Positions 42,283-53,699 of a stretch of DNA of 64,000 bases are shown piece after piece. The stretch covers positions 9,568,920-9,632,919 of the forward strand of contig OX421509.1 of the NCBI GenBank assembly GCA_949126835.1, given 5' to 3'. Each line of letters starts with the position of its first letter. Positions within the stretch are counted from its first letter, which is position 1. Origin of the DNA: Anisus vortex. Lineage: Eukaryota > Mollusca > Gastropoda > Planorbidae. The notes beneath the pieces were generated by a model that did no database searches, had not been told where the DNA came from, and saw only the letters and a program-made list of their open reading frames with translations. The position numbers and the translations under genes are program-made.

Positions 42283-42875
42283 GTAAGGCCTCATTTGTTA
42301 TTGAATTAATAATGTTTTTTAAAATAAATCGTTTGTCATATTTTTTTTTTTTTTACGAAACGCATGCATTTTTAAAAGTTTGTAAAAGTTTGGCGTTGTT
42401 TGTTTGTAAGGTTGGCCTACTGCAAATACTTACAATTGTAAGATGTCGAAAATGAAATGATAAATATTTATTTTTAAAACTTGTTGATCAAAAAACAAAT
42501 TCATGAGGGGGGGGGTAATAGTGTCGAAATTCAATTGAAGCCAAATACAGAAATTTTCAGCGCCCTCAGCTCAACGGCAACCAACTTTTCTCGTGGGCGC
42601 CTCATCATTACAGCAGGGTAAAATGGTAGTGCGCCCTTCCTCTTTCCAACGGAAAAAAATATAAATATTTACACTGGGATCTAATCACACGCGCGGCGTT
42701 CTAGTGCCTAACCGCCCCAAACACCAACACTTCCATTTCAGCCTACAGCAGGCGAACAAGCACTCGTATAAATCTATATTTATAAAGTAGGATGTTTGTG
42801 TCAATTTTTGTGCCCATTGGTCAATATAAAAACACGTGACCTTATTTCGTGATTTGTGATTTGTTTCATTCCGAA
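42283..42875. other. Intergenic or intronic, nothing recognised
   Basis: AT-rich, with a short poly-G near 42507. No gene seen. Confidence 0.4.
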
Positions 42876-42881
42876 GTGTAA

Positions 42882-42948
42882 ACACGTAGTATAGTAGTTA
42901 GAATCTCAGCCTGACCCCGGGGGACTGGGGTTCGATTTATCTTAAGGT
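42882..42948 (+). tRNA. tRNA-Asp-like pseudogene or SINE head
   Basis: TAGTATAGTAGTTAGAATCT and GGGGACTGGGGTTCGATT follow the D-arm/A-box and T-arm/B-box layout of metazoan tRNA-Asp. The anticodon arm is shortened by a base and lacks a clear GTC, and the acceptor strands do not pair, so it is not a functional tRNA. Confidence 0.45.
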
Positions 42949-42949
42949 G

Positions 42950-45355
42950 AGTTTTTTTTTTTAAATAAAATTGTAGGCTAATTGTTGCCTCGCGCAACGC
43001 CGGGTAATTTAGCTAAATTTAAAAAAAAAAGTTAATGTCGACAAGTATATTTTTAAAACCAAGAAAAGTATAAAAATTGTAACTAATCAAACAAAAAAGG
43101 AACAAAACAAAATGTACTGTCACAAAATTTACTGTCACTTTTTCTTTTAAAATAGATCTAGAATCTAGATAGCAAATAATAGAAATGTGAAATTTCCCTA
43201 GAAGCCTATCCGGAACTGAGTCGTTTGTCCTAAGCTATAAAAAACAAAAGGCGCCCACTTTACTAGTCTAGTCGCGACCACACTCTGTGTCTACATTGTT
43301 GCAAGAATTTTTATCTGCACCTACGCGCCTGACCTTTTTTGTTTTCTGTTTTGTTTCCTTGTTTTTACCTGTTTCATTTTTGTTATATTTATATCTTACC
43401 AGTGCATTGTTTCAAGGTTAGGGTGGCTCTGCGTATTTGTTTTTTATGGGGTGAAGGTCAATTAAATTAAAGCATTTTTTTTAGAGAGTAATGATGAAGC
43501 TATTAATAAACCAAACGAGCAGTTGATGTCATGCATGTCAAAATCTTTGCATCCCCTTCACCAAATAAATGTCATCGAATGGTCCACTGCATTTCTATAA
43601 CGAAAACGTCTTTTATTCCTTTTCATGTTATTTTTAGTCCAAATTGTTGTTATTATTTTTAACTTTGCACGCTAAACGCCGAGTCCTAATTCTTTCTGAA
43701 ATAGTTATAGATATTATGCCTAAGACTGTGGAGAGGTAGAGAGTAGGCTTTTGTGAACTTTTTGGACTGGACAAGTATCTTCGTGTTAATGACGTCATTA
43801 CTATTTGTGCGCAATTAAATAATAATTCTACTATTATTTACATACTTTGTTAGAAAAACATGCCACATGAAAAAAAGGGCAAGCATGACCGTTGTAAACA
43901 TGCGCAAATATTCAATCGGCCCAGTTGAATAATATATAAAAAAATTACGCGCGTGTGTGCGCAGTTATGTTCACGCGCATGTAAACAAGCAGCAGATGTG
44001 TTACGGCAGTCTTCATCGAAGAAACAAACAACAACAAACGCAACATATTAACCAGCGCTTAAAACATTCACATGCGCGCACTTATAGGCTACATACAAGG
44101 CCAAATACACACACATACATATTATAAAACACGCATAACCTCATGCTTGCGTATATATAGGCCTACAAACACACACACACACACTCAAGCAGTAACAGCT
44201 AGCGTACAAAAATCAACGCGCGAAAAGGCCAGGTCTGTTTACACTGATTACCATGACACAAATACAATAGTACGCAATAAAATAAAAGGGGCGGTCCCTC
44301 TCTACCCCGTCCCTTTCCATTGTTCCCCCTTCACTATTTCATTCTAAACCTGTTTTGTAAGATAAGCCTTTTTTATTTTCCCGATGATGCTATTTATATC
44401 TCTCTCACTTCCTGGTTGACTCATTTAGAACAGGAATGAATGTGGTGTAGCCGCCGTGATCCGATTTCGACGGCACTTTTCGTGTCGAAAAACAAAAGTC
44501 GCCGAAAAAACAAATAACATCTCATGCTAAGGAGAAGAGTGCGGAGGCGTTACATGGAGATGGGACACCAGCTCAAAGTACACTCGCTGGCTTCTTTAAA
44601 TAGATGCATCTATCGGTATTTTGTTCTAAGGGAAATGTCTTTTTTTTTAACGTTCTTCTGCTGTCATTCGTGGAATTTCTATGTTCATTTTTTTGTTCGA
44701 CATTTCAAGCGATATTTGCGCGACTTTCGTGACCCATTCATCTGTCACACGTGCTGCATTTGCCATTCCATATCTCCCCCCTCCTCGAAATTCCAAGTTT
44801 ATAATCGCAGAAAAATCGAAAGTGACGTCTTGCATCAAGCTGCCGCCCACGATTCGCGCCCCCCCCCCCTTCCTTTTTCCCAATTTTTTGCTCGTCTTTA
44901 TTTAGCGTCAATTATTGTATGTGTGTTTGTGTGTGCGTGTCCGGGGGGGGGGGGGGGTGCGCGCCCCAAAATAAGCAAACATGTAGACTACTACCTAGTA
45001 CTACCAATAAGACATTCATCCAAGATCCGTCTATATGTGCATCGGTACACCCCCTGTCTGCCAAACTTTCTTTCATTGTAGACACGTTCGCCTTGTTTGC
45101 GCTGCACAAATCAAGAAAGCAAATAATAGTCCTTTCTTTCTTTGTTTTTAAATTTATTTTTACTACATTTCCACCTAAGCGTTTAGGCCTAGTGTCAGAC
45201 CCATTCTGGGTCCTCGGGGCCATAAAACTAATAAAAAAAGCTGGAAGGCCATTTTTTTTTACCGGGGCCTCAAACACCTAATGTTGTTTTTCGGAATCCT
45301 TACGGTCGTTTCTGGCAAAAACATCAATAGGATGCACGGAGGAGGGCAGGAGAGA
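42950..45355. other. Long gene-poor stretch
   Basis: No convincing exon or repeat family. A second TATA-like site (GCTATAAAAA, about 43234) precedes GC-richer sequence. The 185-codon frame at 44524 has no recognisable domain and crosses a poly-G tract, so I do not call it a gene. Confidence 0.4.
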
Positions 45356-45359
45356 GTAC

Positions 45360-45418
45360 AATTAAGGTGCCAAGTCTGGCACGCGGTGCGTAGGTTGCCG
45401 ACCCCGGTGCTATACTTC
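45360..45418. mobile_element. hAT-type terminus fragment
   Basis: AAGTCTGGCACGCGGTGCGT then AGGTTGCCGACCCCGGTG is the right end of the CAGGGGTCGGCAACCT family. Confidence 0.6.
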
Positions 45419-45474
45419 TTATCTTATAAGTTTACAGACGTTCCTTCTAGATAGAAGATTATTACATCCACTAG

Positions 45475-45590
45475 GCCCAAGACTCCTGCAGGGCGACAGG
45501 GATCCGTCGGTGGCAGGGATAGAACCCGCAACCTGTCAGTTGGTTTTTTGGTTGACAGTCCGGTGATCTAACCGCTGGACCAGTATACTT
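45475..45590 (-). mobile_element. tRNA-derived SINE
   Basis: On minus: TGGTCCAGCGGTTAGATCAC (A box, complement at 45572-45582), CGGACTGTCAACC, then GCGGGTTCTATCCCTGCC (B box, complement at 45517-45527). A tRNA-like head with the usual A-to-B spacing. Confidence 0.7.
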
Positions 45591-46820
45591 TTATATAATC
45601 ATTGCCGGCCCATGTATATTGATCAGTGATGCCATTCTACTAGTCTGAGAATTATTTCTCGGTCATAATAAAAAATAAAAATTTAGAAATATTAATGAAC
45701 CCACAAACATTTGGCCCACACTAGCAGAAACAGGAGGTGCCTGTCGTCATTTAGGGACAGCCCTATGATAACTGAATGTAACAAAACATAAATCAAAACA
45801 ACACAGCGTACAACAAACGAACAGTCTAAATCAATTTCCGGCGGAAGAGAAACGGGACCTTTTTTTTTTTATCTATATCTCGGTTGCCACGACAACAGCC
45901 GGGTTCAGGTGCAGGTAAACAATATAGACAGGCCATGTGCGTGTTTACGTTAATGTCTGTCCCTGAACCACCATACACCCGCCCTCTTTCTTCTTACTCC
46001 CCATGGGGATACGGAGATGGCCAGACTACTTACGCAGTTCCTTCCCTTGTTTATATTTTTCAGTTTCAGTCGTGTCTGGTCCATCCTTTTTTTCCCCAAT
46101 TTATCTTTAAGTCGCTAATGAGTTTTTGGTGGGAAATAACATGTACTATATAGACTATTAGCTTTTATGCCAGCTTTTGGCAATTAGCCAGGCAAGACCT
46201 GACTTGAATACAATTTATATTGTACCAATTTTCCTGATGTGAGGACGAAAAAATCGATTTGAACGCTGTACGATTTGGGTATTAATTTTTAATCTCGTCC
46301 AAAAAACATTTTAATGTTTTGTTTTCGTTTTGTTTAGCCTTTTTTTTTACAACATCTGCCTGATATCATTTCATTTGATTTATTGACCTATGAAACAGTG
46401 TTATCAGCATTTTGGTATATGATATCGTTTCTACTGTATGACTTTTTGCTTTGTGTGTCTGTGTGTGTGTAGGCCTATTTGGTGGCGTGTTTTCTAGTTT
46501 GTGTATGTTGAAAGTTTGTCTGGTGACTGGTGTGTAGTGTGTATCTGTTCCGCGTTTCTGTAATGCATATCAATGAAGTATGTCTGCGAAGTGTATCTCT
46601 GTTGCTTACACGTGATATGTGTCAGTCATTTATATCAAACTAAGTTCACTTATACATTGTGTCTGTTTTGTTATATCAGTGTAGGCCCTATTTCACATGC
46701 CACAAGCCGTCTGCCTATCTACTCTTTAAAAAAAATTATATATGCGAATATTGAACATTAGCCTATGTTTGAACAGAAACGTACACGTAAACACACATAC
46801 ACTTTAACGTAAACTACCAT

Positions 46821-46840
<20 letters not shown>
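45591..46840. other. Intergenic, nothing recognised
   Basis: No supported gene. T-rich with short GT repeats near 46455. Confidence 0.4.
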
Positions 46841-46852
<12 letters not shown>

Positions 46853-47230
46853 AATGGCATTGATAGATGAATAGATAGATAGTTATATATATATAGATAG
46901 ATAGATTGAAACACAGACAGACAAAAATAGATTGATAGATACGGTAATTAGATAAAACCCAATACGGTTATTAGACAAGTAATAGACAAACAGACAGACA
47001 GATAGACAGACAGACTGACAAACTGACAAACAGACAGACAGACAGATAGACAGATAGACAGATAGATAGATAGACTGATGGATAGATAGATATACAGAAA
47101 GACAGACAAATAATATACAGAAAGATAGATAGATGGCTTAGCTAGATAAAATACCTGACCTAAAACCAATACAATAACAGATAGATAAATAGAAAGATAG
47201 TTAGACATATATATAAAACATAAATACCAT
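46821..47230 (+). repeat. (GA)n, (GATA)n and (GACA)n microsatellites
   Basis: A GA run at 46826-46852 followed by interrupted GATA/GACA repeats. Confidence 0.9.
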
Positions 47231-47960
47231 ATCAATTACATACACCCAGTCAATATAACATTATATCAACACGTACACCAAACACACACACACACACACA
47301 CACAAGCTACTCAATCAACGCCAACTTACATACAAACAAGCGAAATAGCTAAAATCATCTTCCGTAAGCAAACCTGCTTGCAAGTCAAATATAGACGCAG
47401 CCAAATCAATGGAAGGTCCCCCACCCCCACCCCTCCAATACCACTACTTCACCCCACCATCCAACACCCCACCCACACGCTTTACTTCTGCTGCCAAGGT
47501 TAACCTTGGATCACCAGAGCCTCGTTTCCGCCAATGTCATCCGTTCTGTCCTGACTGCCTGGAGTCACGTTCCGAGTTCTTTCCCCCCTTGTTTTTCAAT
47601 CAAGTGCAGTGAGTCAGATGGGCGTCCCGTCCCGTATGGCACTTAGAAATTAACACCAAAATCGTTTTTAATGATGGCAGGAATGTGATTGAAAATTAGC
47701 GGTTCCCCATTCGTGTTACTGTGACCAGATAGGTTCCTTAAATAGGCAAAAAGACATTGTCGATGTTTAAAATATGTGGTTATCTGTGTGCGTGTTCCGG
47801 GGATCCCTTAAGATTCCAAAGTGGCAGAAGGACATTGTCTATGCTTACAATTAACGCATCTCCATAAGTTCCCGGTGACCTTTATAGACTAATTGTTGGT
47901 GGTAAAACTTATAGAACTATTGAGACCTGTAGACTTATTGCTGGTGGTCAAGACGGAGAC
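47231..47960. other. Intergenic, (CA)n at 47283-47302
   Basis: Includes a GC-richer patch (47405-47640) without a convincing frame. Confidence 0.4.
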
Positions 47961-47964
47961 AACT

Positions 47965-48716
47965 CTTGCTAGTGGTCAAGACTTATAGACCTATTGCTGG
48001 TGGTCAAGATATAGGCCTATAGACTAATTGCTGGTGGTCAAGATATAGGCCTATAGACTAATTGCTGGTGGTCAAGATATAGGCCTATAGACTAATTGCT
48101 AGTGGCCAAGTCATAGGCCTATAGACTAATTGCTGGTGGTCAAGATATAGGCCTATAGACTAATTGCTAGTGGCCAAGTCATAGGCCTATAGACTAATTG
48201 CTAGTGGCCAAGTCATAGGCCTATAGACTAATTGCTAGTGGTCAAGTCATAGGCCTATAGACTAATTGCTAGTGGCCAAGTCATAGGCCTATAGACTAAT
48301 TGCTAGTGGCCAAGTCATAGGCCTATAGACTAATTGCTGGTGGTCAAGTCATAGGCCTATAGACTAATTGCTAGTGGCCAAGTCATAGGCCTATAGACTA
48401 ATTGCTAGTGGCCAAGTCATAGGCCTATAGACTAATTGCTAGTGGCCAAGTCATAGGCCTATAGACTAATTGCTGGTGGTCAAGTCATAGGCCTATAGAC
48501 TAATTGCTAGTGGCCAAGTCATAGGCCTATAGACTAATTGCTAGTGGCCAAGTCATAGGCCTATAGACTAATTGCTAGTGGCCAAGTCATAGGCCTATAG
48601 ACTAATTGCTAGTGGCCAAGTCATAGGCCTATAGACTAATTGCTAGTGGCCAATACTTATAGCATATTGCTTGTAGTCAAGACATAGGCCTATAGACTAA
48701 TTGCTGTTGGTCAAGA
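47965..48716 (+). repeat. 34-bp minisatellite built on ATAGGCCTAT
   Basis: About 20 units of ATAGGCCTATAGACTAATTG + CTRGTGGYCAAGTC. Two variants (CTGGTGGTCAAG and CTAGTGGCCAAG) are interleaved. Every full unit carries the perfect palindrome ATAGGCCTAT. Confidence 0.95.
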
Positions 48717-48719
48717 CTT

Positions 48720-49064
48720 TTTATAAATAATATTTACTTTTTTTTCTCTCCTTAAAATGAACAGTAGGCCTAACATTTAATGTCCTCAAAGTAGGCTACC
48801 GTCCCATTTCAAATTAAATTATTCTGTAGTAATAGCGGATTTGAAACGTTTAACCCAAAAACATAAACAAAAATAGTACAACATTGACTTATAAATAAGG
48901 TGTTGGGGGGGAAGGGGGACTATAGTGTTGGAAGTATTAGAAAAAGTTAGACGACGTTTAATCAATGAGCCAGTATCGATCTAGATTCTAGATCATTTCT
49001 TTTTATATTCCAGCCTGGAGCTGTGAGATAAGTTGACAGGAAACTCATTCTGTTGAACCCCCCT
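48720..49064. other. Intergenic, nothing recognised
   Basis: AT-rich; no gene seen. Confidence 0.4.
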
Positions 49065-49090
49065 CCCCCCCCCCCCCCCCCCCCCCCCCC
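49065..49090 (+). repeat. Poly-C run of 26
   Basis: Uninterrupted C run; the Gly-rich minus frame across it is an artefact. Confidence 0.95.
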
Positions 49091-49484
49091 AGCTTTTGGG
49101 TCTAGTTGTGTTTGAACGTTTGAGAAAGACAAAGTCAGAACAAAGTACAAGGTTAACCATTTCCGAATCACCCATATATTAAAGTAGTCCAGATTATAGG
49201 GCCTATACTAAAAAGATAGTTTAAAATCTAAGGAAGGAAAGACAGAATTTTGTTTTTCTTTGAATAACGCTTGCTGGCAGATGGGTACTTTTCATATATC
49301 AAATTTAGTAGGCTAGGCCTATAAGGTCTTACTTTTATACAAATATATATCACTGCCTACTTGTCTACTATGTGTGGTTATTAATTTGATTCAAAGACCT
49401 TTTGGGGTTGATCAACAAAGGTTATTAAATTAGTGCATCAAACAGTGAGTAGGAAAAATGCCGCAAGATTAGCATTTGCATAAA

Positions 49485-49679
49485 GAAAAGAGAGAGAGAG
49501 AGAGAGAGAGACAGTGGAAGAGATGGATAGAGAGAGAGATGGGGGGGATCGATGGAAAGAAAGAGACAAGTGAGATAGAATATGTATAGAGAGAGAAAGA
49601 AAGGCACACTCAAAGAGAAAGACAGAATCAGAGAGAAATAAACAAAACAAGAAAGTAAAGAGAGAGAGAGAGAGAGAGA

Positions 49680-49745
<66 letters not shown>
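49485..49745 (+). repeat. (AG)n microsatellite
   Basis: Long purine-strand AG repeats with interruptions. Confidence 0.95.
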
Positions 49746-49748
<3 letters not shown>

Positions 49749-49789
49749 AGAAAGAGTGATAAAAAATGTAATAGAGGAGATATAAACAT

Positions 49790-49855
49790 AAGACTCGGAC
49801 CACGGATGAGAGTAGGACGCAATGATCTTCTTTATAGAAGGGGCGTGTGCAATTC
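49790..49855 (+). mobile_element. LINE family B 3' UTR fragment
   Basis: GACTCGGACCACGGATGAGA then GTAGGACGCAATGATCTTC is the complement of the 3' UTR block at 27.9 and 50.8 kb. Confidence 0.65.
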
Positions 49856-50094
49856 ATAATATAGAAAGACTATAAAAGAGGTGAGATGGGTCCCAATATA
49901 TATTCATGTAACGTTAAAGTGAGGTAAAAGAACGTTATGTAATTACCAAGGGAAAAAAAAAAGTCCACAGGAGAACACCAACAAAACACTAACCAAATTT
50001 AACATACACAATAAAATAAAAATAATAACAAACAAAAACAACAACAGCCTATGTACCATTCTACCCGGTCAGCCATTTGGCCCCAGGAGGCTAC

Positions 50095-50240
50095 CTTCAA
50101 TGACAAACTGTAGGGTGGACTGGAGGAACTGGCAGCCACGGCGCAGTTCATCACAACTATCGGGCTTGTTGTCTGAGTCCTCCAAATCATGACATTTGAG
50201 AACGAAGAAGAAGAACAACAAAAACGCCAAGGAACAGGAC
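50095..50240 (-). CDS. Candidate exon, receptor N-terminus-like (partial)
   Basis: A GC-richer minus-strand block translates as CHDLEDSDNKPDSCDELRRG then CQFLQSTLQFVIEG and stops at a possible donor GAAG|GTAGCC (50095/50094, phase 1). The Cys-rich acidic stretch leading to a hydrophobic FVIEG resembles the extracellular N-terminus just before helix 1 of FMRFamide-receptor-like GPCRs. A pyrimidine tract precedes it on minus, so an acceptor is plausible (GATTTGGAG or GGACTCAG). No transmembrane exons were found in this window, so the gene would continue beyond it or this is a stray exon. Judged by eye; could be coincidence. Confidence 0.35.
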
Positions 50241-50541
50241 AAATGCGAACTAAGCAATGATTCATATATCTTTACATGACATTTCTTTCTCTTACACACA
50301 CACGCACACACTAAAATATGAACACACATACACACTAATACACATACTAACACACATCCACATATCAACACAAGAAGCCTTCCCATCAAGGTTGCATACA
50401 TTAATTAATTACAGAGCGACAGGTGTGGCACACACCACATAAAGAGAGAGAGAAAGAGAGAGCCCCTTTTTTTTATATTTTCTTCTTCTTACTTTCATGT
50501 TCCCCAGGTAAATGGTGCCAGGTTTCATCGCCAGGACTCAC

Positions 50542-50640
50542 CTGTTCGCGTCAGGTAGACCCCCCCCCCCCCACACACACACACCTCTTGGTGCCTTCCT
50601 GTGTGAACCCGGCGACATTTCCAAATGACCCCTTGAGTCG
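50542..50640 (-). other. Candidate upstream exon with strong donor
   Basis: On minus, GACGCGAACAG|GTGAGTCC is a near-perfect donor, about 300 bp upstream of the candidate exon at 50.1-50.24 kb. No ORF; would be 5' UTR. Crosses a (GT)n/poly-G run. Confidence 0.3.
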
Positions 50641-50814
50641 ATCTTTGACAAATAAAAAGAAGGGGCGCCCACAGTCTGTATGTATTTCGCAATGCCCCCT
50701 TAAAAAAAACAACTAAATTTTACTTGGCACATATATAGAAGAGTTTCGCAATAGTGTGTGCACATTTGGTGTAAATATTACTTTTTCTCAAGGACATATA
50801 TCATAGACCTGCTC

Positions 50815-51290
50815 GTATCTTATATATTACAGACGCTCCTTCTAAACATAAGATTATTGCGTCCTACGCTCATCCGTGGTCTGAGATTATAGTCTTGCAT
50901 TTTATTAATGTTTTTAATGATGTTAAGTTACTGGTTTTTGCTGACTTGTTCGGGCAATCCATTCCATGCCGGATGCCACTTGGGAAGAAAGAGTACTTAT
51001 GTATGCATTTTTTCTCGCATAAGAGATAAGGAAAGTGTTTATATCTTTATGTTTATCTGAGCATTGTATTTAAAAGGTTGTTATTGAGTTGTATTTCTAA
51101 ATTAGATTTTAATGCCTAATGTATTATTACTACTTTACTCTTTGCCCTTTTGTCCTCTAGTGTTTCTATGTTTAGTGATTTGGCTATTGGTGTTTCTCTT
51201 GTCAGTTTTGAATATTCGCCAGTAATGAACCTCGCAACACTTTTCTGAATTTTTTCTCATTTTTCATGAAGCTAGACGTAACACTTATTA
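50815..51290 (-). mobile_element. LINE family B, ORF2 C-terminus and 3' UTR
   Basis: On minus: ARFITGEYSKLTRETPIAKS, LNIETLEDKRAKSKVVIIH, then a stop, SYARKNAYISTLFSQVASGM; then the 3' UTR with GCGTAGGACGCAATAATCTT. This is the C-terminal region of a non-LTR retrotransposon. Partial copies are at 27.9-28.7, 49.8, 54.05 and 55.4-55.57 kb. Confidence 0.75.
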
Positions 51291-51319
51291 TATAATCTTT
51301 AAATCCAATTTCTTATAGT

Positions 51320-51507
51320 ATTAATTATGTGGCAAAGTGGGATTTCTAATTCGTTCATCGTGCTAACACCATAAAAGTCATCGTGCTCTAGCACTAAATT
51401 TCTTGTAGAAGAGGCTTGAATTGCCTTTGTTTCGAGTGTTCCGCGTGCCATTGAAAATCGCTCAGCGTGCCAAGTATTGCACGCGTGCCGTAGGTTGCCG
51501 ATCCCTG
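51320..51507. mobile_element. hAT-type fragment, AGGTTGCCGATCCCTG end
   Basis: GGCAAAGTGGGATTTCTAAT and GCGTGCCATTGAAAATCG match 30130-30260, and it ends with AGGTTGCCGATCCCTG. Confidence 0.65.
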
Positions 51508-51773
51508 TTATAGTGCATTTCGTTTTCCAGAATTCAGTCATGTGTGAAGGTCAACCTGTCTCCAGCCGACCTCGATAAAACCCAGAATTTTTTTTTCCTT
51601 CGATAAAAATATAATAAAAAAATCTATTATTTTATATTTATAGAACAAAAAATTCGAGTATAGCCTTGGTGACTTAACATTGAGACCTGTGGCTGCAATA
51701 TAGAATATGAATAATTTGCTGGCACAGAGAAATAGGTTTTGGTGGAATTTGAGGACAATTCTTGGGACGGAAA

Positions 51774-52500
51774 TCTCTATCTATCTATTTATCTATTTAT
51801 CTATTTATCTATTTATCTATTTATCTATTTATCTATTTATCTATTTATCTATTTATCTATTTATCTATTTATCTATTTATCTATTTATCTATTTATCTAT
51901 TTATCTATTTATATATTTATCTATTTATCTATTTATCTATTTATCTATTTATCTATTTATCTATTTATCTATTTATCTATTTATCTATTTATCTATTTAT
52001 CTATTTATCTATTTATCTATTTATCTATTTATCTATTTATCTATTTATCTATTTATCTATTTATCTATTTATCTATTTATCTATTTATCTATTTATCTAT
52101 TTATCTATTTATCTATTTATCTATTTATCTATTTATCTATTTATCTATTTATCTATTTATCTATTTATCTATTTATCTATTTATCTATTTATCTATTTAT
52201 CTATTTATCTAATAGTCTATTTATCTAATAGTCTATTTATCTATTTATCTATCTCTCTATCTATCTGTCTATCTATTTATCTATATTTCTGTCTATCTCT
52301 CCATCTATCTCTCTATCTATCTATCTATCTATCTGTCTGTCAGTCTGACTATTTATTTATCTATCTATATATCGATCATCTATCTATCTGCCTATTTATA
52401 AATCTTAATATCTTTCTGTCTGTCTTTCTGTCTATATATTTATTTACCTATATCTTATCTATATATCTACTTATCTATCTACCTAGCTTTCTATCTAAGA
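51774..52500 (+). repeat. 8-bp (CTATTTAT)n array and decayed tail
   Basis: About 54 nearly perfect CTATTTAT units to 52208, then decaying CTAT/CTGT repeats. All three + frames are open (YLSIYLFI) because the unit lacks stops; not coding. Confidence 0.97.
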
Positions 52501-53040
52501 CATATCCATTTCACTGTCTTTTTGTGTATCTGTTTCTCTCTCTCTCTCTCTCTTTTATCTATCTCTGTCACGTTATGTCTCTTTCTGTTTGTCTGTCTGC
52601 CTGTTTGATTGTCTGTCTGACTCTGTCTCTAAAGAGAGAGAATGGAAAACTTCTAAATTTATTACTTGCTTATCCAAAACATTAAAACAATCGACAACAA
52701 CAAACACAGTTTTTTTCGATAAAACCACAACGTTAAGATAACAAACCAAAGAGGTTGCAAGTTGCAAGTAAGTTGTAAATCATGACAATGCTTGTAAAGT
52801 CATTATGTCACATTGTAGTTGATACATATTTCAATACCTTATACTGCTATTGTTGTGGGTCTTTGTTTTTGCACAGGTAATGGATGGGGGGGGGGGGTTA
52901 AGGGGAGGGGGGTTGAATTGTTAAAGAAATGTACCAGGATGCTGTACATATAAAGTGTTGTCGGCAATAATTTAGGGAAGGGTCGTAAACTTAATGTAAA
53001 CATCAACCCACACAACACTATGTTTAACTCAGCTGTCTCT
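52500..53040. other. Intergenic, poly-G near 52887
   Basis: Nothing recognised. Confidence 0.4.
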
Positions 53041-53044
53041 TTAT

Positions 53045-53450
53045 GTGTGTCCGCCTTTCTCTTTCTCTCTCTTGTTTTTCTCTCTCTCTCGCTCTCATTC
53101 TCTCTCGCTCTTTCTCTCTCTCTCTCTCGCTCTCTTTCTATCTCTCTGTCTTTTTCCCTTCTCTCTCTCAATTTCCCTTTTTCTCTTTCTTTCTTTTTCT
53201 CTCTCTCACGCTCTCTTTTTTTTCTATCTTCCTGTATTTCTCTCGCTCTCTTTCTATCTCTCTCTTTCTCTCTCTCTCTCTCTCTAGTTCACTCTCATTC
53301 TCTCTCTCACGCTCTCTTTCTCTCTCGCTCTCTTTCTATATCTCTCTCTTCCTCTCTCTCTCTCTAGTTCACTCTCATTCTCTCTCTCACGCTCTCTTTC
53401 TCTCTCGCTCTCTCTTCATCTTTCTTAATCTTTCTCACATTATTTCTCTC
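53045..53450 (+). repeat. (CT)n with an internal duplication
   Basis: Pyrimidine repeats; CTAGTTCACTCTCATTCTCT and following sequence occur twice, at about 53284 and 53363. Confidence 0.9.
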
Positions 53451-53663
53451 TCTTGCCATCGCTACCGCAATTATTCTCCAAAAGGAAAAACATTCCAGTA
53501 ATTATTCCAAAACTCTGTCAAATGTCAAAATCCAAGACATTATGATGGCCCCTTGAATGTCTGCACAAAACTAGCATCCATTTCCCAAAATGTCTGCCCT
53601 GTCGGCGTTGTGCGTGAGCCTGTAATGGAAACTATTTCCATGTATTTCATAAAAAACAACACC

Positions 53664-53692
53664 AAAAAAAAAAAAAAAAAAAAAAAAAAAAA
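53664..53692 (+). repeat. Poly-A run of 29
   Basis: Uninterrupted A run; no LINE or SINE body recognised directly upstream. Confidence 0.9.
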
Positions 53693-53699
53693 CAAGCAG

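Noticed and set aside
42882..42948. Functional tRNA-Asp gene
   Set aside because: No pairing acceptor stem, shortened anticodon arm and no GTC anticodon; kept only as a tRNA-like pseudogene.
44524..45081. 185-codon frame with hydrophobic segments
   Set aside because: Crosses poly-T and poly-G tracts, no recognisable family, and the opposite strand is equally open.
48962..49175. Gly-rich minus-strand frames
   Set aside because: Created by the 26-base poly-C run.
51707..52685. Long open frames (157-307 codons) of YLSIYLFI repeats
   Set aside because: Produced by the 8-bp (CTATTTAT)n array, which has no stop in any + frame; no domain, start context or codon bias.
53020..53501. Ser/Leu-rich open frames of 80-152 codons
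   Set aside because: Translation of (CT)n repeats.
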